64,000 nt of DNA from Pseudomonas sp. 7P_10.2_Bac1 (GTDB lineage: Bacteria > Pseudomonadota > Gammaproteobacteria > Pseudomonadales > Pseudomonadaceae): contig NZ_JANLNV010000058.1 of assembly GCF_025465935.1 (NCBI RefSeq), positions 276,563 through 340,562 on the forward strand, in the 5' to 3' direction. Within the stretch, counting starts at the first letter, position 1, and the number at the start of each line of letters is the position of its first letter. This document shows, piece after piece, positions 1 to 8,002 of this stretch. The position numbers and the translations under genes are program-made. The notes below the pieces were generated by a model, which ran no database searches, was not told the DNA's origin, and saw nothing but the letters and a program-made list of their open reading frames with translations.

Positions 1-756
1 ACCCCCGACCTGTTGCCTGCCGACATCACTGGCACTGAGATCTATCGTCCAGAAACCGGCAGCTTTGTGTTCCAGCAAGGGCCGATCTTCCACAACCTGG
101 TGCTGGCCGACGAAATCAACCGGGCTCCCGCCAAGGTACAGTCTGCTCTGCTCGAGGCCATGGCCGAACGTCAGGTCAGCGTCGGGCGCAGCACGTATGA
201 CCTGTCCCCGCTGTTTCTGGTCATGGCCACGCAAAACCCCATCGAGCAGGAAGGCACCTACCCGCTGCCAGAAGCCCAGCTCGACCGTTTTCTGATGCAC
301 GTCAAGATCGGCTTCCCGGATGCCGCCGTTGAACGGCGAATTCTGCAACAGGCCCGTGGCGAAGCCCTCAACGGCGAAACCAAACCCGAGCGGCGGGTCA
401 GTCAGCAGGCGATCTTCGCAGCGCGCAAGGAAATCCTGGGCCTGTACATGGCCGATGCGGTTGAGGAATACCTGGTGCAGTTGGTGATGGCGACCCGCAC
501 GCCGGGCAAATTCGACGCCGAAATGGCCGAATGGATTGCCTACGGCGCCAGCCCCCGCGGCTCGATTGCCCTGGACCGCTGCGCGCGGGCCCACGCCTGG
601 CTCGCCGGTCGCGACTTCGTCAGCCCCGAAGACATCCAGGCGGTGCTGTTCGACGTGCTGCGCCACCGGATAATTTTGTCCTTTGAAGCCGAGGCGGCTG
701 GCATCGACCAAGATCGCGTGGTCCAACGCATCCTTGACGTTGTTGCTGTTGCCTGA
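1..756 (+). CDS. MoxR-family AAA+ ATPase, 5' truncated by window edge
   Basis: C-terminal part of a MoxR AAA+ ATPase, a chaperone-like ATPase usually encoded beside VWA-domain proteins. The frame is open from base 1, so the true start and the Walker A loop lie upstream of the window. Visible are Walker B (LVLADEIN, about residues 33-40 of the fragment), sensor 1 (ATQNP, about 76-80), the PLPEAQLDRF segment typical of MoxR, and the C-terminal lid. It heads a tightly packed operon with DUF58, DUF4381, two VWA proteins and BatD, the layout of the Bat aerotolerance operon. Function beyond the family is inferred. Confidence 0.95.
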   Translation, partial: TPDLLPADITGTEIYRPETGSFVFQQGPIFHNLVLADEINRAPAKVQSALLEAMAERQVSVGRSTYDLSPLFLVMATQNPIEQEGTYPLPEAQLDRFLMHVKIGFPDAAVERRILQQARGEALNGETKPERRVSQQAIFAARKEILGLYMADAVEEYLVQLVMATRTPGKFDAEMAEWIAYGASPRGSIALDRCARAHAWLAGRDFVSPEDIQAVLFDVLRHRIILSFEAEAAGIDQDRVVQRILDVVAVA

Positions 757-758
757 CG

Positions 759-1703
759 ATGAACACCCCCCTGCCCGCCGAACCCGGCATTCGCGTGACC
801 CTTGCCGAACTTATCGAGATGCGGCACCGCGTGCGTGAAGTGCAACTGTTTTCGACCCCGGGCCACCGCAGCCCGTTGGTCGGCCTGCATCACTCCAAAC
901 TGCGCGGGCGTGGGGTCGACTTCGACCAGGTGCGCATCTACCAGGCCGGCGACGATGTGCGCACCATAGACTGGCGCGTCACCGCTCGCACCCAGGAACC
1001 GCACACCAAGATGTTCCATGAAGAGCGCGAACGGCCGATCTTCATTCTTGCCGAACAAAGCCGCCGGCTGTTCTTCGGTTCGGGGCTCATGTTCAAGTCA
1101 GTACTCGCTGCCCAGGCCGCGAGCCTGATTGGCTGGGCAGCGCTGGGCCATAACGACCGTGTCGGCGGCTTGGTGTACGGCGACCACGAGCACTACGAAA
1201 TCAAGCCGCGACGCAGCAAACAAAGCCTCTTGCAGTTGCTCAATCGTCTGGTGCGGGTCAATCAGTCGCTGCACACCGAGGGGCAGTCTGACCGCGATGC
1301 GCTGGGCATGGCGTTGATCCGTGCTCGAGAAGTGCTGCGTCCCGGCAGCCTGGTGGTGGTGATTTGCGATGAACGTGCACTGACCGACGCCGCTGAGCAG
1401 CAATTGAGCCTGTTGTCACGCCATTGCGACTTGATTCTGCTGCCGGTGTCCGACCCTCTGGATCATGCATTGCCTGCTGCAGGGCAGTTGCGTTTTGCCG
1501 AACGCGGCGCTCAGTTGGAGCTGGACACTCTCAACTATGACTTGCGTCAGGCCTATCGCGCGCAGGCCGAGGCGCGTATCGCCCGCTGGGAACTGCTCGC
1601 GCAAAAGCTGCGGGTGTTACTGATGCCCCTCAGCACACAAAGCGAAATGATCGAACAGCTGCGTGAGTTCCTCAACGCCAAACGCCCTGGCAAACCGTTA
1701 TGA
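759..1703 (+). CDS. DUF58 domain-containing protein
   Basis: A 314-residue protein that starts two bases after the MoxR stop. It carries the DUF58 signature: a YQAGDDVRTIDWRVTART stretch at about residues 60-80, followed by a VWA-like fold (IFILAEQS near residue 90, LVVVICDE near 200). DUF58 proteins almost always accompany MoxR and are thought to be its clients or partners. The biochemical role is unknown. Its last four bases overlap the next gene (ATGA), so translation is probably coupled. Confidence 0.93.
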   Translation: MNTPLPAEPGIRVTLAELIEMRHRVREVQLFSTPGHRSPLVGLHHSKLRGRGVDFDQVRIYQAGDDVRTIDWRVTARTQEPHTKMFHEERERPIFILAEQSRRLFFGSGLMFKSVLAAQAASLIGWAALGHNDRVGGLVYGDHEHYEIKPRRSKQSLLQLLNRLVRVNQSLHTEGQSDRDALGMALIRAREVLRPGSLVVVICDERALTDAAEQQLSLLSRHCDLILLPVSDPLDHALPAAGQLRFAERGAQLELDTLNYDLRQAYRAQAEARIARWELLAQKLRVLLMPLSTQSEMIEQLREFLNAKRPGKPL

Positions 1704-2194
1704 ATGAGTTAGAACACCTGCAACCGCTGATCACCCCACCCGCGATTGGCCTGTGGCCGCCTGCGCCAGGCTGGTGGCTGCTGTTGGTGCTGGTTGCGCT
1801 GCTGGGTTGGGGATTGTGGTGGTTGCGCCGCTACCTGCCAGCCAAACGCGAGCTGATAACCAGCGAGCAGCCTTTGGACCCGGTGCGCATGGCCGCCCTT
1901 GAAGAGCTCGCACGCTTCACCAAACCTTACGACGGCGCCCCGGCCGGGGCCTGGCTACAACAACTTAACGGCTTGCTCAAGCGCTTATGCCGCAGCCATT
2001 ACCCGTACAGCCAGAGCCACACACTCAATGGTCGCAAATGGCTCGCCTTCCTCGACAACCGTTGCCCGGCCGCGGGCCTGACTCGCTGGATGGTGCTGGT
2101 TGAAGGCGCCTATAAACCCGAATGCAAGCTCGATGACAAGGCCATCGCCGGGCTTAATCAAGCGGTTGAAACCTGGATTCGCAAACATGTTTGA
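1700..2194 (+). CDS. DUF4381 family membrane protein
   Basis: A 164-residue protein with one predicted membrane segment (about residues 25-42, WWLLLVLVALLGWGLWW) after a proline-rich N-terminus (ITPPAIGLWPPAPGWW), followed by a cytosolic helical domain. The size, topology and position between DUF58 and the first VWA gene fit DUF4381. Its start overlaps the DUF58 stop by four bases, and its own stop lies inside the start of the next gene. No enzymatic motif is visible. It probably acts as a scaffold of the membrane Bat complex (inference). Confidence 0.88.
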   Translation: MNELEHLQPLITPPAIGLWPPAPGWWLLLVLVALLGWGLWWLRRYLPAKRELITSEQPLDPVRMAALEELARFTKPYDGAPAGAWLQQLNGLLKRLCRSHYPYSQSHTLNGRKWLAFLDNRCPAAGLTRWMVLVEGAYKPECKLDDKAIAGLNQAVETWIRKHV

Positions 2195-3263
2195 GTTCGC
2201 CTGGCCCTGGCTGTTCGCCTTATTGCCTTTGCCCTGGGTGATGCGCCTGGTACTGCCGCCTGCCGACAGCGGCGAAGCGGCGCTGAAAGTCAGCTTTCTG
2301 GGTGATCTCGAGGAGCTGGCGCGGCGCAAGGCCCGACCTACGTTGCCTTCCTTGCGCCAACAAATCCCATTCGTGATGCTCTGGTTGTTGCTACTCAGCG
2401 CTGCGGCTCGCCCGCAATGGCTTGGCGAACCGCTGCCCATTGCGGCCAGTGGCCGCGATTTGCTGGTAGCAGTGGATGTGTCAGGCTCGATGGATTACCC
2501 CGACATGCGTTGGCACAACGAAGACATCACCCGCCTGGACTCGGTGAAAAAACTTCTGGGCGACTTTCTCGAACACCGCGAAGGCGACCGTGTGGGGCTC
2601 ATCCTGTTTGGCAGCCAGGCGTATCTGCAAGCGCCGCTGACCTTTGACCGGCACACCGTACGCACCTGGCTCGATGAAGCGCGCATCGGCATCGCCGGTA
2701 AAAACACCGCAATCGGCGACGCCATTGGTCTGGCTCTCAAACGCTTGCGTCAACGCCCGGCACAGAGCCGTGTGCTCATACTGGTTACTGACGGAGCGAA
2801 CAACGGCGGCCAGATCGATCCCTTGACGGCGGCTCGCCTGGCGGCAGAGGAAGGTGTGAGGATCTATCCGATCGGGGTAGGTGCCGACCCACAGGAAAAC
2901 ACCGCCAAGGGCTTGTTCAGTATTAATCCGGGGGTTGACCTGGACGAACCGGCCATGCAAGAAATCGCCAGAATCACCGGTGGACGGTACTTCCGTGCCC
3001 GCGACGGTAACGAACTGTCCGCCATCAAAGACACCATCGACCAACTCGAGCCCGTGGCCCAGCAGCCCACTCAAGCTCGCCCGGCGCAAGCGCTCTACAG
3101 CTGGCCATTGGCGGGCGCCTTGTTATTGAGCGTGCTGTTGGTGATCCGTGAACTGTGGCCCAACCATCCGCTGCAACGCATATTGCGCAAGGAACACTTT
3201 CTGCCACAAAGCCCTGAATGGCGCTCGCGACTCAAACGCCTGCGCCTGCGGAGACGCCGATGA
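2187..3263 (+). CDS. VWA domain-containing membrane protein (BatA-like)
   Basis: A 358-residue protein. ATG 2187 is chosen because it opens with the BatA-like N-terminal membrane segment (MFEFAWPWLFALLPLPW) and overlaps the preceding stop by eight bases; longer readings have no family support. A second hydrophobic segment is at about residues 53-68, followed by a VWA domain with an intact MIDAS (DVSGS near residue 97, later T and D positions present) and a C-terminal membrane helix near residues 305-325. The tail is arginine-rich (LRLRRRR). VWA domains of this type bind a divalent metal and mediate protein contacts, here probably in the periplasm. Confidence 0.92.
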   Translation: MFEFAWPWLFALLPLPWVMRLVLPPADSGEAALKVSFLGDLEELARRKARPTLPSLRQQIPFVMLWLLLLSAAARPQWLGEPLPIAASGRDLLVAVDVSGSMDYPDMRWHNEDITRLDSVKKLLGDFLEHREGDRVGLILFGSQAYLQAPLTFDRHTVRTWLDEARIGIAGKNTAIGDAIGLALKRLRQRPAQSRVLILVTDGANNGGQIDPLTAARLAAEEGVRIYPIGVGADPQENTAKGLFSINPGVDLDEPAMQEIARITGGRYFRARDGNELSAIKDTIDQLEPVAQQPTQARPAQALYSWPLAGALLLSVLLVIRELWPNHPLQRILRKEHFLPQSPEWRSRLKRLRLRRRR

Positions 3264-5005
3264 GCGCGCTCTGGCCCCATTGGTTTCGCCCAGAATGGCT
3301 GTTGACCTTGCCATTGCTTGGCTGGCTGCTCTGGAAACTCTGGCACCGGCAAAAACGTGCGGGCCGCTGGCAGATGATCCTGCCCGAAGCCTTTCATCGT
3401 GTGCTGCTCAGTGGCGGCAATGGCCGCGATAGCAAACTGCCCTGGATCGCCCTCGGCCTGGCGTGGTTGCTGGCCCTCTTCGCCCTGCTCGGCCCCAGTT
3501 GGGAGCGCGTTGAGCAATCGGCGCAAAAACCTGCCGACCCGCTGGTGGTCATGCTGGAGTTGACGCCCGAAATGCTTGCCACCGACAGCCAGCCCAGCCG
3601 GCTGGAGCAAGCACGGCGAAAACTCTACGACCTGCTGCAAAACCGCAGCGATGCGCAGACCGCGATCATTGTGTACGCCGGCAGCGCCCATACGCTGGTG
3701 CCGCTGTCTGATGACATGGCCACCAGCCGCAACCTGCTTGAGGCTGTCAAACCCTCAATCATGCCGCAACCCGGCAATCGCGCTGACCTGGCCGTCAACA
3801 AAGCCTTGAAACTGCTGGATCAAGGAGCGCTGGGTGAAGGTCGCCTGCTACTGGTCGCCTCCTCACTCAGCGAGCAGGAGCGCGCCGGTATTGAGCGTGA
3901 ACTGGACGGCCATACGCCGCCCTTGCTGATACTCGGTGTCGGTACCAGCGAAGGTTCGCCAGTGGTCGAAGAAAACGGCGAGTTTCTCAAGGATGCTCAG
4001 GGCGCTATCCTTCTGCCGCGCCTGGACAGCCCGAGCCTGCGTGCTTTTGCCCAAGAGGTCGGCGGCAGTTATCGGCAAGCGCAACTGGATGATAACGACC
4101 TGCGCAGCCTGGGCCTGCTCGATGGCCCGCAACACTTGCGCGATGATGGCCAGACCCTGCGCCTGGACACCTGGTCTGATCAAGGGTACTGGCTACTGCT
4201 GCCACTGCTGCTTTTGGCCGCCTGTGCGGGGCGTCGTGGCTGGCTGTTCTGCCTGCCCCTGTTATTGATGCTGCCCCAACCCAGCTATGCCCTGGGCTTC
4301 ACCGATCTGTGGTTACGCCCCGATCAACAGGGCCAGCGTCTGCTTGAGCAGAAAAAACCGTTACAAGCCGTCGAACACTTTAGAGACCCACTGTGGCAAG
4401 GTTTGGCGCTGTACCAGGCCGGTGAGTACAACGCCGCAGCCCAGCGCTTTGCCGAGGTCAACACGGCCAGCGCGCACTACAACCGCGGCAACGCCCTGGC
4501 AATGAGTGGCGAACTCGAAGCGGCGATTGACGCCTATGAGCAAGCACTGGAGTTGCAGCCGGACCTGCAAGTGGCAACACAGAACAAAGCTCTGGTCGTG
4601 CAGTTGCTTGAACAAAAACGTGAACAAAACATCCCGCCGCCGGACAAGGCGCCGGAAAAAACCACGGAGCCTGATCAAGCCGAGCCCTCAGTCAGCAGCA
4701 GTAGCGCCACGACCACAGGTGAAAACGGTCCGCATGAAGAGAGCAGCACCGCCACCGATCCGGCCGCCCATGCAAACTCCGACGATTCACTCGAGCCGCC
4801 GCCTGCCGCCGCTACCCAGCCTGACAGCGGGCCAGACGACGAATCGACCACCCAGCCACCTGCGCCGCCCTCAAGCGATGTACTGGATGACGAACAGCAT
4901 CAGGCCCTGGAGCAATGGCTCAGACAGATTCCCGATAACCCCAGCGAACTCCTGCGACGAAAATTTTGGTACGAACAGCAGCAACATCAGGACACGCCTC
5001 AATGA
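3260..5005 (+). CDS. VWA and TPR domain protein (BatB/BatC-like) with degenerate MIDAS
   Basis: A 581-residue protein starting at ATG 3260 in an ATGA overlap. Two N-terminal membrane segments precede a VWA domain in which the usual DxSxS metal site is replaced by ELTPEM, although the following SQPSRLEQARRK still matches BatB. Further hydrophobic stretches near residues 315-350 lead to TPR units (LYQAGEYNAAAQRF; HYNRGNALAMSGELEAAIDA) and a long Pro/Ser/Asp/Glu-rich, probably disordered tail. It combines what are separate BatB and BatC proteins elsewhere. Loss of the MIDAS suggests a structural rather than metal-binding role. Confidence 0.9.
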   Translation: MSALWPHWFRPEWLLTLPLLGWLLWKLWHRQKRAGRWQMILPEAFHRVLLSGGNGRDSKLPWIALGLAWLLALFALLGPSWERVEQSAQKPADPLVVMLELTPEMLATDSQPSRLEQARRKLYDLLQNRSDAQTAIIVYAGSAHTLVPLSDDMATSRNLLEAVKPSIMPQPGNRADLAVNKALKLLDQGALGEGRLLLVASSLSEQERAGIERELDGHTPPLLILGVGTSEGSPVVEENGEFLKDAQGAILLPRLDSPSLRAFAQEVGGSYRQAQLDDNDLRSLGLLDGPQHLRDDGQTLRLDTWSDQGYWLLLPLLLLAACAGRRGWLFCLPLLLMLPQPSYALGFTDLWLRPDQQGQRLLEQKKPLQAVEHFRDPLWQGLALYQAGEYNAAAQRFAEVNTASAHYNRGNALAMSGELEAAIDAYEQALELQPDLQVATQNKALVVQLLEQKREQNIPPPDKAPEKTTEPDQAEPSVSSSSATTTGENGPHEESSTATDPAAHANSDDSLEPPPAAATQPDSGPDDESTTQPPAPPSSDVLDDEQHQALEQWLRQIPDNPSELLRRKFWYEQQQHQDTPQ

Positions 5006-6636
5006 ATCGCTTTTGCGTTTTGCTATTTTTGCTCTGTTGCTGGACCTTGCCTGCCCACGCATCGGGGCTGGTCGCCAGTGTCGATCGCGATCAGCTCAAC
5101 TCCGGTGAAACCGTCGAGTTGACGCTGGAGACCAACGACGCCACGTTATTCGGCAAGCCCGACCTTACGCCTCTGGACACATTGTTCGAGGTGCGCGGCA
5201 CGCGTCAGGTCAACCAACTGACCACGCTCAATGATGACAACAAGGCCACCACTCGGTGGATTATCACCCTGCAACCCAAGCAAACCGGCACGGTGACCAT
5301 TCCAGCCCTGCAAGTGGGCGACTACCACAGCCTGCCGATCAACCTCACGGTGACGCAAAGCAGCGCCAGCCAAACCGAGCTGGCCCCCGTGTTCATTGAA
5401 GCCAGCCTCGACCAGCCAAGCGTTTACGTACAGGCCCAGGCGATCCTGACTTTGCGGGTTTACCATTCGGTGGCGCTGTATGACGACAGCAACCTGACCC
5501 CGCTGCACCTGCAGGATGCCATCGTCGAACAGCTAGGCGATTCGCGTACCTACGAAAAGCTGATCAATGGCGTGCGCCATGGCGTGATCGAAGTGCGCTA
5601 CGGCATCTACCCACAACACAGCGGCGAGTTGCAGATACCCGAGCTGACCTTTAGCGCCACCCAGGTCGACAGCCAACCGGCCGATTCACCGGCTCCCGGG
5701 AGCCCAAAGCCCGGAAAAATGGTGCACGTGACATCATCCCCGATTCCATTACAGGTCAAGCCCAAACCGGAAGACTACCCCGCTACGGCCCCCTGGTTGC
5801 CGGCGCGAAGCCTGAGCCTTAGCGAAAGCTGGAACCCCGAGCCGGATCACACCAAGGTGGGCGACTCGCTCACCCGTACCTTGACCCTCAAGGCCGAGGG
5901 CCTGTCCAGCGCCCAGTTACCGCCGCTGCCTGCCACCGATGTGAGCGGCCTGCGACGCTATCCGGATTTGCCGCAACTGAGCAACCAGGTCACCGACAAC
6001 GGCATGCTTGGCAGCCGCGAAGAGCGTGAAGCGCTGGTGCCGACCCGTGTGGGCCAACTCGAACTGCCCGCCGTTGAAGTGGTGTGGTGGAACACTCACG
6101 AAGACCGCCTGGAGCGCAGCTACCTGCCTGCCCGCACCTTGCAGGTGGCGCCTAGCACTACACTGGCAGCAGACACCCCGAGTAGCGCTGAACCCATTGC
6201 ACCGGCCGATGACTCGACGCTGTGGCTGTGGCAACTCAGCACCTTCCTGCTGGCCCTCACCACGCTGATTGGCTTTGCCCTGTGGTGGCGCGCGCGCTGG
6301 CAACCGGCAATTCTGCGTGCGACGCAGACCGGCCCGAGCCCGCGGACGCTGCTTGACGACATCAAGCGCGCCTGTTTGGCCAACGACCCGCAGGCGACGC
6401 GCCAGGCGCTGGATGCCTGGGCACGGCAACAACCTGAAACCCTGGCCCAAATGGCGGCACGTTTTGTACTGTTGTCCGATGCACTGGACGGCCTCAATGG
6501 CGCGCTGTACAGCGAAACCGGCCATTACTGGCAAGGTGAAGAGCTGTGGAAAGCGATTCGCAGCATTCCGGCCGCCGAGCGTGAGCAAGACACTGCCAGC
6601 GAGTCCAGCAGCCTGCCGCCGCTCTACCCCAAATAA
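5002..6636 (+). CDS. BatD-family protein
   Basis: A 544-residue protein starting at ATG 5002 in an ATGA overlap with the VWA/TPR gene. The start yields a clear signal peptide (MNRFCVLLFLLCCWTLPAHA) with an AHA cleavage site. Repeated Ig-like beta-rich domains follow (VDRDQLNSGETVELTLE at the start of the mature chain), then a membrane helix near residues 407-427 (LWLWQLSTFLLALTTLIGFAL) and a cytosolic tail. This matches BatD, the oxygen-tolerance protein. It is the last gene of the operon; a REP-type hairpin follows. Confidence 0.92.
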   Translation: MNRFCVLLFLLCCWTLPAHASGLVASVDRDQLNSGETVELTLETNDATLFGKPDLTPLDTLFEVRGTRQVNQLTTLNDDNKATTRWIITLQPKQTGTVTIPALQVGDYHSLPINLTVTQSSASQTELAPVFIEASLDQPSVYVQAQAILTLRVYHSVALYDDSNLTPLHLQDAIVEQLGDSRTYEKLINGVRHGVIEVRYGIYPQHSGELQIPELTFSATQVDSQPADSPAPGSPKPGKMVHVTSSPIPLQVKPKPEDYPATAPWLPARSLSLSESWNPEPDHTKVGDSLTRTLTLKAEGLSSAQLPPLPATDVSGLRRYPDLPQLSNQVTDNGMLGSREEREALVPTRVGQLELPAVEVVWWNTHEDRLERSYLPARTLQVAPSTTLAADTPSSAEPIAPADDSTLWLWQLSTFLLALTTLIGFALWWRARWQPAILRATQTGPSPRTLLDDIKRACLANDPQATRQALDAWARQQPETLAQMAARFVLLSDALDGLNGALYSETGHYWQGEELWKAIRSIPAAEREQDTASESSSLPPLYPK

Positions 6637-6659
6637 TCACGGGTAACGACTAAATCCGC

Positions 6660-6724
6660 AGGAGCGAGGTTGCCTCGCGATCTTTTGATTGTTAAACAGA
6701 TCGCCAGGCAAGCACACTCCTACA
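6660..6724. repeat. REP-type inverted repeat
   Basis: Two imperfect arms, AGGAGCGAGGTTGCCTCGCGATC and its near complement ending CACTCCTACAG, surround a short AT-rich loop. The element lies between the batD stop and sbcD and belongs to the same family as the copies near 15561, 26250, 33786 and 44657. Confidence 0.75.
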
Positions 6725-6757
6725 GATCAGGCGTTACCCTTTTAAACGGATTTTGTT

Positions 6758-8002
6758 ATGCGCCTGTTTCACACTTCCGACTGGCACCTGGGGCAAAACC
6801 TCCACGGCCAGGAACGCGACTTCGAGCATGCCTGCTTCCTGAGCTGGCTGCTGACCCAACTGGCCGTTGCTCAGCCCGATGTCCTGCTGATCGCCGGCGA
6901 TATCTTCGACACCGTCAACCCCCCGGTCAAAGCCCAGGAGCGTCTTTACGACTTCATCGTCAGCGCCCACGAGCAGCAACCCAAGCTGACCATCGTGATG
7001 ATCGCCGGCAACCATGATTCTGGCTCGCGGATCGAATTGCCCGCACCGCTTATGCGCCGTTTGCGCACCCACGCGCTGGGCCGTGTATTGTGGCTTGATG
7101 ATGGCCAGTTGGATGCCGAACGCTTGCTTATTCCACTGCCAGACGCCACCGGCCACATTGCTGCCTGGTGCCTGGCCCTACCATTTTTACGGCCTGCAGA
7201 AGTCACCGGCGCGCATTTAGGTGATGACTACCTGCGCGGTATTGGCCAGGTTCACGAGTGGCTGATCGAGGCCGCCAATGCCAAACGCAAGCCAGGCCAA
7301 GCATTAATTGCCATCAGCCACGCGCATATGGCGGGCGGCTCAGTGTCCGAAGACTCCGAACGTAGCCTGATCATCGGCAATGCCGAAGCCCTGCCCGCCA
7401 GTCTGTTCGGCCCCAGCATCAGCTATGTAGCGCTGGGCCATTTGCACAAGCCGCAACGGGTCAACAACGAAGAGCGCATCCGTTATTGCGGCTCGCCTAT
7501 CCCGCTGTCGTTTTCCGAGATCAGCTACCAGCACCAGATTCTCGAGGTCACCCTCGACGGTGAAAGCCTGGTCAGCGTTGAAACGCGCCTGATCCCGCGG
7601 GCCGTTAACTTGCAACGTATCGGCCCGGCGCCTATGGCAGACATTCTCAGCCAGTTGACCGATCTGCCGGATATCGACTTGCTGGCCGATCTTCAACGCC
7701 AGCCCTGGCTCGAAGTGCGAGTCAAACTGGATGAACCACAGCCCGACTTGCGCCAGCAAATCGAAAGTGCCTTACAGGGTAAAGCGGTCCGCCTGGTGCG
7801 TATCTCTGCCGAATACGCGGGTAACGGCGGACGGTCCGCAGACGATGACGGCGCGCGCCTGATCGAACTCGATCAATTGACTGCGCAGGAGCTGTTCAGC
7901 CGCGCCTGGCAAGACAATTACGGCAGCGAAGCCGACGAGCAGACCCTCAAGGACTTTGCCGTCCTGCTACAGGAAGTACAGTTGGAAGGTGAACAGCCAT
8001 GA
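6758..8002 (+). CDS. sbcD: Exonuclease SbcCD subunit D
   Basis: A 414-residue nuclease subunit of the SbcCD (Mre11-Rad50) complex, which cleaves hairpins and DNA ends blocked by protein. All calcineurin-type phosphoesterase motifs are present: SDWHLGQ (residues 7-13), GDIFD (about 47), GNHDSG (about 84), SHAHM (about 187) and GHLHKPQ (about 227). The C-terminal capping and SbcC-binding region is of normal length. The stop overlaps the sbcC start by four bases, the usual coupled order. Confidence 0.98.
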   Translation: MRLFHTSDWHLGQNLHGQERDFEHACFLSWLLTQLAVAQPDVLLIAGDIFDTVNPPVKAQERLYDFIVSAHEQQPKLTIVMIAGNHDSGSRIELPAPLMRRLRTHALGRVLWLDDGQLDAERLLIPLPDATGHIAAWCLALPFLRPAEVTGAHLGDDYLRGIGQVHEWLIEAANAKRKPGQALIAISHAHMAGGSVSEDSERSLIIGNAEALPASLFGPSISYVALGHLHKPQRVNNEERIRYCGSPIPLSFSEISYQHQILEVTLDGESLVSVETRLIPRAVNLQRIGPAPMADILSQLTDLPDIDLLADLQRQPWLEVRVKLDEPQPDLRQQIESALQGKAVRLVRISAEYAGNGGRSADDDGARLIELDQLTAQELFSRAWQDNYGSEADEQTLKDFAVLLQEVQLEGEQP

